A stretch of DNA of 64,000 bases, taken from positions 1 through 64,000 of the forward strand of contig QNQO01009133.1 of NCBI GenBank assembly GCA_003290165.1, given 5' to 3'. Under the pieces are notes generated by a model. It saw only the letters and a list, made by a program, of their open reading frames with translations. It was not told where the DNA came from and searched no databases. The DNA is from Berberis thunbergii. Lineage: Eukaryota > Streptophyta > Magnoliopsida > Ranunculales > Berberidaceae. Position numbers and translations under genes: made by a program. Below, in pieces: positions 1 through 13,084 of the stretch. Within the stretch, counting starts at the first letter, position 1. The number at the start of each line of letters is the position of its first letter.

Positions 1-3000
1 AGTCAGGTGTGGGGTAACTGCACCTGCGTTCCACCAACCGCTGTCTGAAGGGCCACCCTCGCCCTTGAATTCACAATCAGGGTAAGATGATGATTCTTTC
101 TGGCTACTGCAATCCCCACATGTATCATCCATGTCATTATATATGAGCTTGAGTGCCTGCACAACTTCACCCATGAAAGGCCTTTGTGCCACCTCTGGGT
201 GAACACACATTGAAGCAATAGCTGCCACACGCGCCATGTCATTGAAGTTATAGTTTCCACCAAGTGCAGAATCAACCAATTGCTCCAACCCTTCTCTGCT
301 AGTTAGCAAGGGCCGTGCCCACGTGACGAGATTTTCTTCGCCCTGTGGTTGAGACATATCTACAGGCTTCCTTCCAGTAAGAAGCTCTAGTAGTACGACG
401 CCATAACTGTAGACATCACTTTTGACAAGTAGATGTCCTGTCATTGCATATTCTGGAGCAACATACCTGCAAAATCAAACTTTGATCCATTAGTAAGGAG
501 AAAAAGTGCCAAACGAAATTTGGTTGATGGTCACAAGTCATCCCACTACCCATGCACAGAGGATCATTTGTCACAGACCTTAATTGTCTCCGCTTGTTTT
601 GGCTTGGGGGCATTCACATTTACAATAGGCCTTGAGAGAACAATGGATTAAGCCTAGATGCAAATATCTACGGACAGACATTGGATATCCAGGACTCGGT
701 GATTTGGACTTTGCAGATTATATGCTAATTTATATCGAAAACTTCTCATTATTTAGGCCCAATTTTGCTAGTTCCCTTGACTTTCCAGTTTTTGTCAAGC
801 AGAAGGAACAGCATTTTCTGAATTCTACTGTTACTAGCAAGCAGAGCCATAGCGGCGAATACTTTAGAGAAGAATAATGACCCATCTTTGACTAGCCAAT
901 TCTTGTTTACAAAACCAAAGTAGACATACCCGAAAGTTCCCATGACTCGGGTGGAGATGATGTTCACTTCCTTCAGATGCTTCTCTTGCGAGGCCAAAAT
1001 CTGAAACCTTGGGGGTGAAGTCCTCCTCTAGCAGAACATTACTGGCTTGAAATCCCGGTGTATAACCCGGGGATTAGAATCCTCATGAAGATACGCCAAT
1101 GCCCTAGCTGCACCAAGGCAAATCTTCATCCGAGCATCCCAATCAAGAGGTCTCTTTTCTTGTCAACACCTGAAAAAATAGATTTTAAGTACTACACCAA
1201 AATTATTATATATCAAGGTCAACTTGTGGTGAAGCAATTTACATACCATGTAAGTGAGACTCAACGCTCCCATTACGAACAACCTCATACACCAAGCAGC
1301 GTCTACGACCTTCAATGCATACACCAATCAGTTTGAACAAGGTTACGGTGATGTAGTCGGCTCAGCATTTCAACTTCTGCAATGAATTCACGATCTCCAT
1401 GATCCTCCCTTGTAAGTAGCTTCACTGCAACTTCAACTCCATCTTCCATTATCCCAAGATAAACACGTCCCGAATCCTCCTTCACCAAGAATCCTTTTAG
1501 AACTAACTTCTCTGTTGCCTTCTCAAGCTCAGCTAGAGAAAATGTTTTTACCGAGTGCATGCAAGTTGCCATGGCAGAACCAAGGACACTGATGTTAAGC
1601 TTTCCATGCCAGTTGATATAATGATCCTCCTGCAATATGTATTTCAGTTCGCTACTTCCTCTTTAGTAATTAGAAAAACACGAAAAATAACCATCCCCAG
1701 AAACTATAATGAAAACGTTGTTGCTTTTTAGAAGTGCAGTTGGGACTATTATGAAAGAGAGAAGAAAATAATAAGTAAATAAATCCAAGCAAAAAAAATG
1801 GAGGAGAATACTCGAGTCCTTTCATTATCTTATGCAACTTCTCGTTGACTGAAACAGATGCTCTTTCATGAATATCACATTCAGAATAACATGATCCAAC
1901 AGGTTTCCAACAACTTGGTTTTGTACAACAATTTGGTTAATGATTATAGGACACTGTGTACTACAATGATGACAATGATGACAGAAGCCTCAAACCACAC
2001 AATATATGACTATAAGGTTCCATAAGGGATACTAAAAATATTTTATAAGGTTGTCCTCACACTAAAGCTTCATGTATAAGGCCGCGACGAGTATCATTCT
2101 ATAGTTGAATGTAACAAGTACAAATGAGACGCAAAAGTTCCCCATAGAGAAGATCCCTGCTTCTGCATCATAAGACTTTTGTATGTATCAATAGTAAGCA
2201 TGATGAATGGGTGATCACTCACACCACACATAAAAAATATTCCTCCAACTGCAAGTGACCCGGGGCAAGCCCCTTGCTCCTTTGAAAAGCATAGCAACAC
2301 TCACACAACCATCTCTAACATCCAAATAGTATGCCAGTATTAACCATACTAAATCTCTGGTCAAACAACCCAACAAAACACTACATAGAAATATTATTAA
2401 CTAGAGCCAAAGACGTGGTGGAAGCCATGAGGAGGCCAAGACATAGAGCCTCTAATAAAAATGCCATAGCCAATACTATAGGACACAGTTTTTCTATTAG
2501 TGCCTGCATACATTTTGGGAATGCATTGTCTTAGGCATCAAAGCAAACACCCACTGGGAGTCAAAGTCAAACCAGTTGTCACCGCTTCATCTTAGCCATG
2601 AGATCCAATGTTGATCTTGAAGAGTTTGCGATGAGCTTCTACACAAACATTTTTTGGCTTTGTCGGATATCCACACATTTTACTATGTATTACCCCATAG
2701 TTAAACTAAGATAATCAACATTAAGCGTACTTAGATGACCGACAAAAGCTCGTCATCCCACCATGTGGTATGAAACAACTCAATCTTTATCGACCTGCCA
2801 CTAAGCGAAGTTTGTTGAACCAACCACTGCATATGAGATCCAAACAACAAAAAAAAAAGCAAGTCCAACTTTGGCAAGGTCAGAACAATACCCTGAAAGA
2901 GTTCTGAGATGGCAACCAGAGGTTGGTAGCCTATGTAATCATCATTGCAAATGCAGTTCTCAAACAGAAACAGCATCATGAGGTTGGGAACCTATCAACT

Positions 3001-6000
3001 GCCATCGTGTGCAATCAACGACACGTCATAACCCACAAAATACTACATGGTGATACTTAGAATAGTAATGGTTACTGCTGCAGTCTCAAGCACAGCACCA
3101 CTTAAACTAAGAAATCTGTGAACATCTCTATATGATTGGCACTATGCCAGAGATGGCCATAATCAGAATAATGAACTGCAAGGTGATTAAACGCAGGGGG
3201 ACAGTCCAACCAGAAGAAGGCACCATGAAGGTGATGATGCCAATAGATAATGTCAAGTTCACAACTGTGTGGAAGCAAAGGGTTTCTGAGCAAAGCAACA
3301 ATGAAGATCGCATTGTGGTGGACCCTGGAATCGGATTAACCCATATCTTGAACAATGGGATGGCCATTCTCAACTGGACATCATTTGAAATCAAAAGATT
3401 CTGAGGGATGGATGCAAGTGAAGAGGTGGAAGAAGCTTTTTATGATTACTGTTCACGATCAGTTTACTGATCCAAAAAATTACTGGTTATGATCACAGTG
3501 ATGTAAAATGGGCCTTCCTCCACTTTTCGGAAAAAATGAAACCTTTGGACAGAAAACTGAAAGATGACTGTGATACCTAAGTCAAAGAATTTTTCATTGG
3601 AAAATCCATTCAAAACTCCCCTTTGCTGTTCCTACTCTCAATTTTTATTTTTTATTTTTTTTTATTTTTTTTTTTGTAAAGGTTAAATTTTATTCACTCG
3701 AGTCTCTCTAACAGCTTGATAACATACTCATGTGCAGAATCTTTTCGGATAGTATCCAAGACTATGCATTGGTAGGGTTAACATTAACTGTCACAAAACC
3801 TTCATATATTAGGTACATCTCAACATTATAAGTTATAACCATGAAGGCAAAATAGGAGTTCCATAAATGGTCAAGTCTCTCTAACAGCTTGCACTTGTAG
3901 ATAGGGCAAAATTTTCATATATAATTAGAAGTGCAAGCATGGTGTTACATTATTTCTTAATATAAGAAATTCAATCTAAATCTAATCAGACTATCAGGCC
4001 CATGGACAATGGAAGTGAGTTGACTCCCAACACTTCTCCCCACCACACGCAGCGCATGCGCTAAAATACTGGAGAATGTCTCAACTCTCAATGATTATAT
4101 TGGAATGAGTTGAAACATGACCTCTCAGGATAATATTATAAAGTGTCAGTTTCTCTGAAAGATCGAACTTATAGTGATCAAGTGGAATCTTCCATGTATC
4201 AAGTGAGGCATGTTATACTTTTTCTTATATAAATTGGCAGGTACCATGGGTATGATTGCAACATGACTTCAGATGGGATAGTATCTAAATTTATTTTTCT
4301 TAATATTTGAGAAGGTGATTCCCTACAAGGGCAACTCCTATTTGATAAAGACGACGTGTAAACTTGCTTACCAGGAAGCCTGCTGCAAAAGTTGAGTAGA
4401 TATTTGAGATAGTCAAAGTTATTAAGATAGTAGAAGAGTATGCAAGGACCAAGGATGACACAAGAAAGCTAGACATCAGCATGAGAGTGTGAAGGACAAA
4501 ATATGCCTCCGGAGCTAAAGAAGATAGAAAAGGCCTCTGGAGATGCGAAATTCATTAGGTCGGACTGAAGTGACCTAGCACGGAGACCTTTGAGGTAAAC
4601 CCCACGACTCCATTTGGGGTGGTTAAGACTTGAGATGAGACAACATCACTGGTAGAGTCAGTCGTTACTGCCAGCATGCTCATGATGCTCTCCAACATGA
4701 TCCAAAGGGAATATACTGAACTAGGTAACACTTTATTTGTGAGAAGCTCCAGGGAAGACATATTTACATCTCTGTTGTGCTAAGTTTTGGTAGTTACTGG
4801 ATGTCCGTCCGGTGTCCGCACTAAAGGAGGTGAACCAAATTGGTATGTACTATCTAAGTTAAGCATGATAGTATCAGCACACCAGCCTGAGGGGGAAGGC
4901 CACAACAATCTGGGTAGTATTAAAACTCAAAATGATTTTTTTTAATCAACTTACCGGAATTTTTGGTAAAGGAAGGTGCAAATGCAGGTTCGACTGCAAT
5001 GGATGGCCTCCGACGCTTATTGCATTTCAAAAGTATTGAGACAGCTCCGAAGCAGACCAAAACGAGTACAAACGCAGATAAGGCAATGATAGCAATTGTT
5101 CTAGCATTCATCTTCTGGTTTTTGCCATTGAGGACATTTGCCACAACAGGATTTTCCCGACTTCCACTGGAACCAGTCTCCATGGAACTACCAGATGGGG
5201 GTGATGAAGGTAACCCTAAGAAATGACAATTTCAGACACTGAAATATTACAAGAATCTGAGAAGCATATTAAAAATGATCTGGTGTTATTACCTGGGTAA
5301 TGAACATATACCACTTCATAATCACCAAAAAGAGTCATATTAATAGACACCTTCTTCTGCCAGAATCTCTCATAAGTCAGCAAAGCAGTGGTGTTATCAA
5401 ATTTCTCTCCAAGAGGAACCAGGTCAATATCTACCACTGTTCTGCCCTGATCTTGACTGTCAGCACTTGCACCCATTATCCTAACTTGACTTTGTTTGAG
5501 ATATATGCTGCTGCAACCTCAATTTCCAACTCCCCAACTAGAGGAAAGACTGCATAAGGAGCTACTCCTAGATGAAGTTCAACTTGCATAGGAAATACAC
5601 AGCCACAGGGTGAACCAATAGGTGTTGTAGTATACGGTTCCAAACATGTTATTTGATCACAACCTGCCAGAGAGTTTGATATCAAAACCTACAACTACAC
5701 CTATTCACTGACCAGGAAAAAGTATATATATATATATATCAGGTAAAGAAAAACAGAGATTTTATTGTTTATATCTAAACAGAAAGAGCACTCAACTCGC
5801 ATACAGAAACGAGTGCAACATAATTGAGTTGCATCCACATAATAAAGAATATAGAATATCATAAGTGCTCAAATTCATCAAAATCTAAACCTACCTGATG
5901 TGGTGGAAGGGGCAGGTGAAACAGTATGATGTCTATTCCTTTGATGAAGCCGGTGATGATGATGTTTTAACAAGAAGCCACTACTAGGACTAGGAGCAGA

Positions 6001-8982
6001 GCCTGAAAAAGGTGATAACTAGTTACAAAATGGTGAAATTTTTTGCAAGGGTATATAATTGAGGTTAGTGTATAACTGACCTCCATATGTTGGAGAAAGA
6101 ACAGATGGTGGAACCAATGAAGATTTAGTTGCCGATGGTCCAGGTGATTCTGATGGAGCAAGAATCAGACCAGTTGTTAGTGAATGTTCTGTATATACGT
6201 TTAAGGAAACACCAGATTATTTGGGTGGCTCAACATTTATAGCTAACGTAACATAAGAGCAAACTAGAAAAGTACCTTGAGTGGCCTTCACAAATGCTCG
6301 TGGAAGTGCAAATGGAAGTAAATGGAGAAATGAGGATGAGCCCAAGTTATCAGTTGAATATTTCCACCTGCACTGAACTTATTAGACAAAGATACAAAAC
6401 AAAAAACAGATAGATCGTGTCCGCTTGTCATAAAATTTATGCCTTTTCCATTTGTTTTGGGGAAAAAGCAGTTTGGAACATAGAGATGCAAATAAACCAA
6501 TGTTTAAAACAAAATTGGCGCTTCTTTCATTGCCATTTGCCAAGGCCTAAAACTACAGAATTATAAGTTGCTGCTACGAGATGAACATAGTAAGAATGCT
6601 ATGAATTCTAGTTTTCATTATGCATCAGAAAGTGCCAGTTCTTAGAACATTACACCCCCTCCCCGCTCAGTGTGATGCCTGTAGTAGTTTGATCAGATTT
6701 TCAAACTACAGTAGACGATTTCAATAACATCTCAGAGTCAGAAGAAATGTGAGGGGGCTGGAAATAAATCGTCTGAAAGTTGTGGTAAGTACTCACTCTG
6801 AAAAGGTCATCTTTAAAACTTACGAATTCCAATAATTTTCCTCATACATCAAATGATTTCTAGAATCCAGTGTCATTCATAGGCCTGTATATTTTGACTT
6901 ATTATACTCAGTCGACACGAAAACTTAAGCGAGAAGTATAAAGTATGTTCTGCGCTAGAAGAACCAAAACTACCTTGTTCTATATTATCTCTTCCTATTA
7001 TATCATGCAAGAAAGTTTGCACGTCAAAGATGGCTTCCACAGTCACGAGGAAGAGGAGGTTGCTGGAGATTTTGGCTTTAGAAGAAACCACAACGATTAT
7101 TTGATTAGGAAGTACATGTCATGTCATTGCCCTTGAGTAATTGGCACTGGTCTAGACTTTCAGGGTGGACACCAAATTTGCTTTGAAAGAAGTTCCAAAC
7201 AATTGAGCTAATAGAGACCTTATGAAATTTTTTCAACATACTCATCTATAGCGCGAAAAATCACGAAAGTTATCCTCCACTTTCATTCCTTGACATCTCA
7301 ACACCTTTTGGTAGGTAATACCTTGCAACAAGGAAAAGGAGGCCTTCAGCGATGCGTAGTAGGAAAGATAATTGGAAGGTTTATTACACTTTTGATGGAA
7401 TGTGATCCCCCATTAATAGGCAAGATCCTCTAAACCCCACCCAGTTAGTTGCTCCAATGTTCGAAAGGCTTTCTATATTGGGGACCAGGTCAATATAGGA
7501 AACTGATTAAGATTGTACTCGAGGAAACCAGTGGAATAAATGCCATTAATTCTTCACTAACAACATCCACACTTCCGATAATTAGGACCTTACTCCATAC
7601 AAAATCTATCAAGTCCCCACCAGAGGCTTTGGCAGATATGACCCCTCCACCTAATTAAATTCCAAATTCCAATATTTGGTCAAAATGATATCAAGAGTGA
7701 AAACATCAAGGGGTTTTTGACACAACTTTCCTTGTATATATATTTAATATTAAACTAAATTGAGAATCAAAAGAGATTGCAACAAAGCTCAGGAAGTCTC
7801 CAAGAAAAGAGACTAGCTACCATCACCATAATCTTTGGTGATACAATTTCCATAAAAAAATTTAACTTGAGATGGTATTTGATTCTTCTTCTAGCATTTG
7901 CAGTCTTGATAAAGTGGTTCTGCTCCACTTCCCTCCTTGGAACACTACACTCTACTTTTCTAAAGAACGTGAATATCCTCGACTCTAATTTAGTGAAAGA
8001 TCTCAATACAAAGACCTAAAATTTAGAATCTTGACAAACTAAAAAGAAAAAAATTTCCATTTTGCGAGAAGCAGTTCTGCTACATGAGTCCTGCTACTGT
8101 AGAGACTGGAACTCTACACCATGGCTCAAACTTCAGACAATTTTCACTAAAAAACTAAAATATGTAAAGACCACTTGTACCGATATGTACTTAGAATAAG
8201 ACTATGAGTGGGAAGCACTGGTAGTGGAGAATGGAGACCTTGATATTTCTTTTGCCTTGGGTTTCTCACCTTTCCTGTTTAAAGGGATGCATTCGGAAGC
8301 ATTGTTCTGGAGCATTAATGCCTTGAAGGCTGCCATCTGTGTAACAGCCGCAGGATTCTAATAAAACCTTAAATGCTTTCAAGAATTCTCCTTTAGAATA
8401 TGAGAGGCAAATATCTACTTCCAAGACAGGTAAAAAACTGTAATACAACCCAAAACCCACAAACCCAGTTTATGTAACACCTATTTGCCTGTTTGACATG
8501 GCACTATTAAGACACATTGAGTATAGCATAGGAAATATTTCTTGTCCAAAATGGAGTGTCCTACATACTGAATTACTTCGTTAATTATGTTTGTGTTAAG
8601 TTGGTATCATGAGAGAAATCTTTATGGGAAATCTTCCTTTGGGGTCAGTGAAATTAATGATTTCCCACTTCAGTCAGAAAATGTTCATGTTGAGGAAACT
8701 TTTCCCACCATGATAAAATCAGGCAAACAGCTAACAAAATTATTTTACCTCTCAAATCTAATCTCCTGTGTCTAAAAAAACCCTTTCAAATGAAGTCTGA
8801 GCTAATCAGAGTTCCACTGGAAATAAACTAATGGTGTAGCCTAATTTCTCAAAAAAAAAAAAAACTAAAAAGATTAATTGAGCAGAACCCACTTCAGAAA
8901 ATGAAGTAAATTAGACAAACTCACCGAAGCTAAATGAAGAGAAATTGAACAGAAGAAGCAGCAGGAGCAATAAATTCTGCAT
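1..8982 (-). CDS. ALE2: ALE2-like receptor-like Ser/Thr kinase, 3' end outside the window, frameshifted exons
   Basis: Eight exons can be read: 8982-8925, 6188-6081, 6002-5895, 5663-5293, 5215-4955, 1629-1247, 1169-930 and 466 to the window edge. The first gives a signal peptide ([19 protein letters not shown]). A Ser/Pro/His-rich stretch follows, then a Cys-containing ectodomain ([25 protein letters not shown]), one membrane segment ([19 protein letters not shown]) and a kinase showing VAVKLL, VIHRDF, SDFGLA and GYVAPEYAM. Order and wording match Arabidopsis ALE2, a plasma-membrane kinase needed for epidermis and cuticle formation (family knowledge). The last exon is open for 155 codons without a break, but the exons starting at 5663, 1629 and 1169 together hold about eight one-base indels, including one in the glycine-loop region. 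As written the product is broken: either a decaying gene or consensus errors. The phase across the 4954-1630 intron is not settled, so a small exon may be missing there. Confidence 0.85.
1630..4954 (-). other. Long intron of the ALE2-like gene
   Basis: About 3.3 kb between the membrane-segment exon (donor CCG|GTAAGT, minus strand) and the exon that starts the kinase (acceptor TTGCAG). It holds an A/T homopolymer-rich tract near 3645-3676 on the plus strand. Short open frames occur on both strands, but I recognise no protein in them. A short unrecognised exon could be hidden here. Confidence 0.5.
6189..8924 (-). other. First intron of the ALE2-like gene
   Basis: About 2.7 kb between the signal-peptide exon (donor TTCG|GTGAGT) and the next exon (acceptor ATACAG|AA). 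The two exons join in phase. Sequence is AT-rich and I see no recognisable coding segment or transposon ends. A (TA)n microsatellite lies further on, in the intron near 5721-5740. Confidence 0.5.
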
Positions 8983-9480
8983 CTTCTTTGGGCAAAATTG
9001 AAGTCGTAAAGACCATCGTATCAGCAGCAGTAGCAGAGTCAACAACAACAGAAGACAATAACAAAGAGAAAGCCGAAGCCTTCATAGTGAGACCACATTG
9101 CAACCCACTTGCAAAGACTCGATTTTTAATGAAATTAAACAAAACCCTAAGGCAATGTAGCTGAAAGAACAAAAGGGTACGAGGGCGTTACTGAAGTTGG
9201 AGCTGCAGATCCTTTGTAAGTAACAAAATGGGGTTTGGGGTTGTTGTTTGGGATTCAAAAGGGAAGATCTGAAAGCCGCGGATCTTGAAGATAGAGAGAT
9301 TGAGTGTTGGTAGTACAGAACAGTAGAGGAGATGATGAGAGAGAGAGTGTGTTGTTTGTGTGTAGAAATAGTGAGTGCGTGTTGTCTGTGTGGGTTAGAG
9401 AGAAAAATGGGGCAAAGAGAGAGAGCTTAGCTTGCTTGGCTGCACAATGACATTGACTAGTGGTGTTAGTGATGATGGTT
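8983..9480 (-). promoter_or_regulatory. Probable 5' UTR and promoter-proximal region of the ALE2-like gene
   Basis: Directly upstream of the signal-peptide start codon. On the minus strand it is rich in CT (plus strand GAGAGAGAGTG near 9335-9350 and again near 9398-9426), which is typical of plant 5' UTR and promoter-proximal DNA. No transcription start or TATA box was fixed. Confidence 0.35.
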
Positions 9481-11256
9481 GTGGAGATGAATGAATGAAT
9501 GAATAGATGTTTTGTTTGGTAAGAACTAAGAAAAATGTTAAATTTTAAGATTTGATAAGGTTTGGATTATTGTGACTTTGACACACTGACACAACACTGA
9601 TGCATTTTGACCAATTATTTTTGTCCAAGAATGTGAAAGTTCCATTCTTTTTGTAATTAGTGTAAATATGATATTTATGTAGACTACAAAAATCTAAGTT
9701 TATTTTATTTTTTAATTCTTTTACTTGGTCTTTTGTTATCAATTTTTCTTATTTTTTACTTGGCTTTTGTTATCAATTTTTCGCAAATTAGGCTGACCAA
9801 ATGGATCCCCAAAGTAATTTATCCATTTCCATAAAGTCATTAAGAGTGGTCGTTTCATTAAGATTACTCACTAAACACCAACAACAGTCGAGATTCAACA
9901 GATAACTTTAAGGTCAATTTTGATTCGAACGATTTTGTTAAGATTGGATTTTATTTATCTGATATCCAATACTTTATGGGATTCAGACTTTAATCTAATT
10001 ATATTCGCTTCTTTGAATATTTGTCAACTAACCTACCAATAGTGAACAAATCCAACCTAAAACACCAATATTAATGTGAACTAATTGAATTTGTTGTTTT
10101 TTTTTCTCCTTTTTGTCTTGCCAAGTTTGTAATGTGTCCCCATCCCTTTTTTCGCTGCCTAAGAAAATTGACTTTAGATAAGAGATTTGATTCGAATTTC
10201 CGTTGTCCTATTTATGTTTTGAAATTAAAAAGTTCTTCCCTTTTGGGCCGATTGTGGGTAAGGATTGACCCTGACCCCAACAACGTGGTTTGTAGCCACG
10301 TGCTACTATCCTTTGAGCATCATGCCCCACTTTGCCCACCTTGTCTCCACTATCTATTTCCATGGCCTTCGGAAATGAATTAATAAATAAATAAAAATGA
10401 TCAACAATTCAATTTAAAAAAATAAAACAAAAAAATATATATATATATTCCTAGGGATACCAAAAAAAGAAATTGTTCTCCTCCTCAGCCATTTCAGATT
10501 AGGTCAAGAAGACATGAAAGCATGTTTTTATAGAGAAGAGACAATTAGATCATTTTTACTACAAATTCTACAGTTGAAATTAATTCAAAACTTAAAATTT
10601 TTGCAATACAAGAGACATTGTTGAAGAAGATATATAGACATCATTCAAACAGATAAAACAAAATTATGTTCAAGTCAATTTCAGAAGTAAAAGATAAAAT
10701 AGAAAGAAAAAATGCATTGATATCTGTCGAAATAAACTAAAATATTTTGGGATGCAACACGAGATTCTAACATAAATCAATTGTTTTTTAGTTATATAAA
10801 ATAGAAAAAAAGAAATAAATCAATTGATTCAATTGATATAAAAATCTTCCACCAGACAAGGTGTAGCATTGTTTATTTACTTATAGGAATTTAATTTTAA
10901 ACTTATGTTTAAAGAGTTGTGCCTTTTGACTTTAATCATTTAATTAATCTAAAATCAGAAATTTTAGCCGGACTGGTTTGTTTGCCTGGCTGGCTAGAAT
11001 CACTCTTTTGTCTCTCATTTTGAAAATGTTTGTGATTGTATTTTAAAGAGGACGAACAAAAAGTGTAAATAAGCCAACCATGCCGATTAGACTTGCTCAT
11101 CTAAAATACATATCAAAGTTTCTGTACGTCTAAATTACTAGAGTCTTGAATTAAGGACCCTATTTTGACAAAATGGACATGTTAGACACGTCATTTTCTT
11201 CCTAAATATTTATAATCAATTATATTTATGTTGGAGTTGATGTAACATCTAACTCT
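9481..11256. other. AT-rich intergenic spacer between divergent genes
   Basis: Separates the minus-strand receptor kinase from the plus-strand plastid-protein gene. It contains homopolymer runs and a (TA)n tract near 10436-10448. No open frame resembles a known protein and no transposon ends were recognised. Confidence 0.5.
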
Positions 11257-11265
11257 GTACCACCG

Positions 11266-11441
11266 CAGAAATTCTAAATGGCGAGGAAACCAGCGAGGGG
11301 AGTGAGGTGGAGAGGGGGAACCATTCATCCTCTTCGGGATGTGTGTGCAAAAAACAATGGCGCACATCCCAAGAGGGGTGAACGGTTCCCCCCTCTCCAC
11401 CTCACTCGCCTCGCTCATTTCCTCGCCATTTAGAACTGCTC
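11266..11441. mobile_element. Fold-back MITE, Mutator-like, copy 1
   Basis: A 176-bp near-perfect inverted repeat: left arm AATGGCGAGGAAACCAGCG and GGGGAGTGAGGTGGAGAGGG, right arm their reverse complement, with a GGGATGTG...CACATCCC core. It is flanked by a 9-bp direct repeat, GTACCACCG, at 11257-11265 and 11442-11450. A 9-bp target duplication is the usual mark of Mutator-like elements (family knowledge). Three more copies lie at 23246, 34502 and 37403. Confidence 0.85.
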
Positions 11442-11674
11442 GTACCACCGATATTGTCCCTTCTTGCGAGATTTTTTAACTAAAATATCTCAGTGTTATT
11501 CGTTTTCGTTCTTCGGTACTACGCAACATTTTTATAGGGGTGCACATAGCCAGACTCTTGGAAAACTGATGGTCCTGCTTGCTTTTCCATGCACACTTGC
11601 TTGCATTGCATAATCTATAGATAAAATTTATGAGTAGTGAGTGAATGGGAAGCAACAACCAAAACTAAAAAGGT

Positions 11675-12666
11675 ATGGCATGGGCTGCTGTTGCTTCTTC
11701 TTCTTCTTCCCTTACATCTTCTACAACAACTATCTTCAATAGACACAAGAAATTGGCAGCTCCTTCTCCCACCACTACACAACTTGGAAGAAGAGGTTTT
11801 GGGTTATTGTTTCTCTCATTTTCATCCACATTTGCATCATCATCTGCAGTGGAGGTTTCTGAGTCCAACTCTAGAGATGCTCTTCTTCAAAGTACTATTT
11901 CTTTAATTTCATTCACTAGTTTACTCAATTTGATTCCTTAACACTCAATGAAAATTCTTCATCCTCTAACTTTATTGGATGATCAATGATTTCAAATACA
12001 TGTGCAGATTATTATAACACCTATAATGATTCATTATGATGTATTTTACATTATCATGTGAATAGCATGTTTGCTTAGATACACTTTATTAGCACATTTT
12101 AGATGTAAAAATTAATTGAAAACACACATTTTTTAAGCTATATAAGTTGGCTGAAAGACCCGCATTCGGTTGAAATGATGAATTTGTATTTGAGGGCCGG
12201 TCACCTACTATACTTTACAATATCGCACTGTTAGACCATATATATTAGCAAAATTGCTTGAATTGAATTATTACCATTTGACATTCTCTTAGTGAACACA
12301 TAGATCTTTCACTTTTTTAATTATGCATTATCGATCAACAATGTTGGTACTAACAAATACTCACCGTATTAAAACTATTCAAACTTGCCAGAGTACTTGA
12401 AGAAATCAGAGGATAACAAGGCCAAGAACGAAAAAGAAGTAAACATTTCATCAACTTTTTCATTGTAGTTTGGAATGTTTATCGATGTATTAGTATCTTA
12501 TTAGTTTAATAGTTGATCTCTTTTGAACTGCCAGAGGCGAGATGGCTATTACAAGCGCAACTACAAGGATTACTTTGAGTTTGTCGAAGGGTCTATAAGG
12601 GCAAAGAAAGATGAACTCTCAGAAGCAGAGAAGGGCATTCTTGAATGGCTTGATGCAAACAAATAA
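11675..12666 (+). CDS. Small plastid-targeted (thylakoid lumen type) protein, possibly PsaN-like
   Basis: Three exons, 11675-11891, 12392-12438 and 12535-12666, join in phase with GT-AG introns to give 131 residues. The N terminus (MAWAAVASSSSSLTSSTTT) is Ser/Thr-rich like a chloroplast transit peptide. A twin-arginine hydrophobic segment follows (RRGFGLLFLSFSSTFA), a pattern of thylakoid lumen transfer signals. The mature part is short, charged and helical: LLQKYLKKSEDNKAKNEKER and then DGYYKRNYKDYFEFVEGSIR, ending LSEAEKGILEWLDANK. I think it belongs with photosystem I subunit N-like proteins because of the KYL-S-NK-N-K pattern, but that is a memory-based guess. The start at 11675 is chosen because the upstream ATG at 11645 meets a stop after seven codons. 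No frameshift is seen. Confidence 0.85.
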
Positions 12667-13084
12667 CTTCAGAATACAAAGTGTATAATTTTTAGTTGGT
12701 TTTCTTGTTTGTAAAACACAGTTGAAACAGGAAGAGCTCTTTAAACTTGTGTTGATTCCGATTTTTTTTAAGGGGACTCATTTGAATGTGATTCTTTTGA
12801 CACTCATTTTCAAACGCTTCCAAAGGACCCGCCATAGGATCATCGTCAAGAAAGACAAGTAATTCCATCGCTATCAGTAATGTTTTGCTAAAATCTGAAT
12901 AGAATGGATAGCAAAATAGTAACATTCTTCAATCCTGATATCCTGCTTTATTGTAGTTAGAAAAGTTGAAAATGAGCTGTTATATATATTGTTGGAAGTT
13001 CGAGATTGAGTACATGTACTTCAGATGGACTATGATCTGAATCCTGAACAAGACCTGAACTTTCTCAAGGATCATTTACAAACT
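12667..13084. other. Spacer between convergent genes
   Basis: 418 bp between the stop of the plastid-protein gene and the stop of the pfkB gene, which face each other. It should hold both 3' UTRs. No exact poly(A) signals were assigned and no other feature was seen. Confidence 0.5.

Noticed and set aside
3128..3404. Overlapping frames of 88 and 90 codons on opposite strands
   Set aside because: They lie in the long intron of the ALE2-like gene and resemble no known protein.
6288..6500. Possible extra exon of the ALE2-like gene (donor CAAG|GTAC near 6275)
   Set aside because: Signal-peptide exon and exon 6188-6081 already join in phase; no family residues are seen here.
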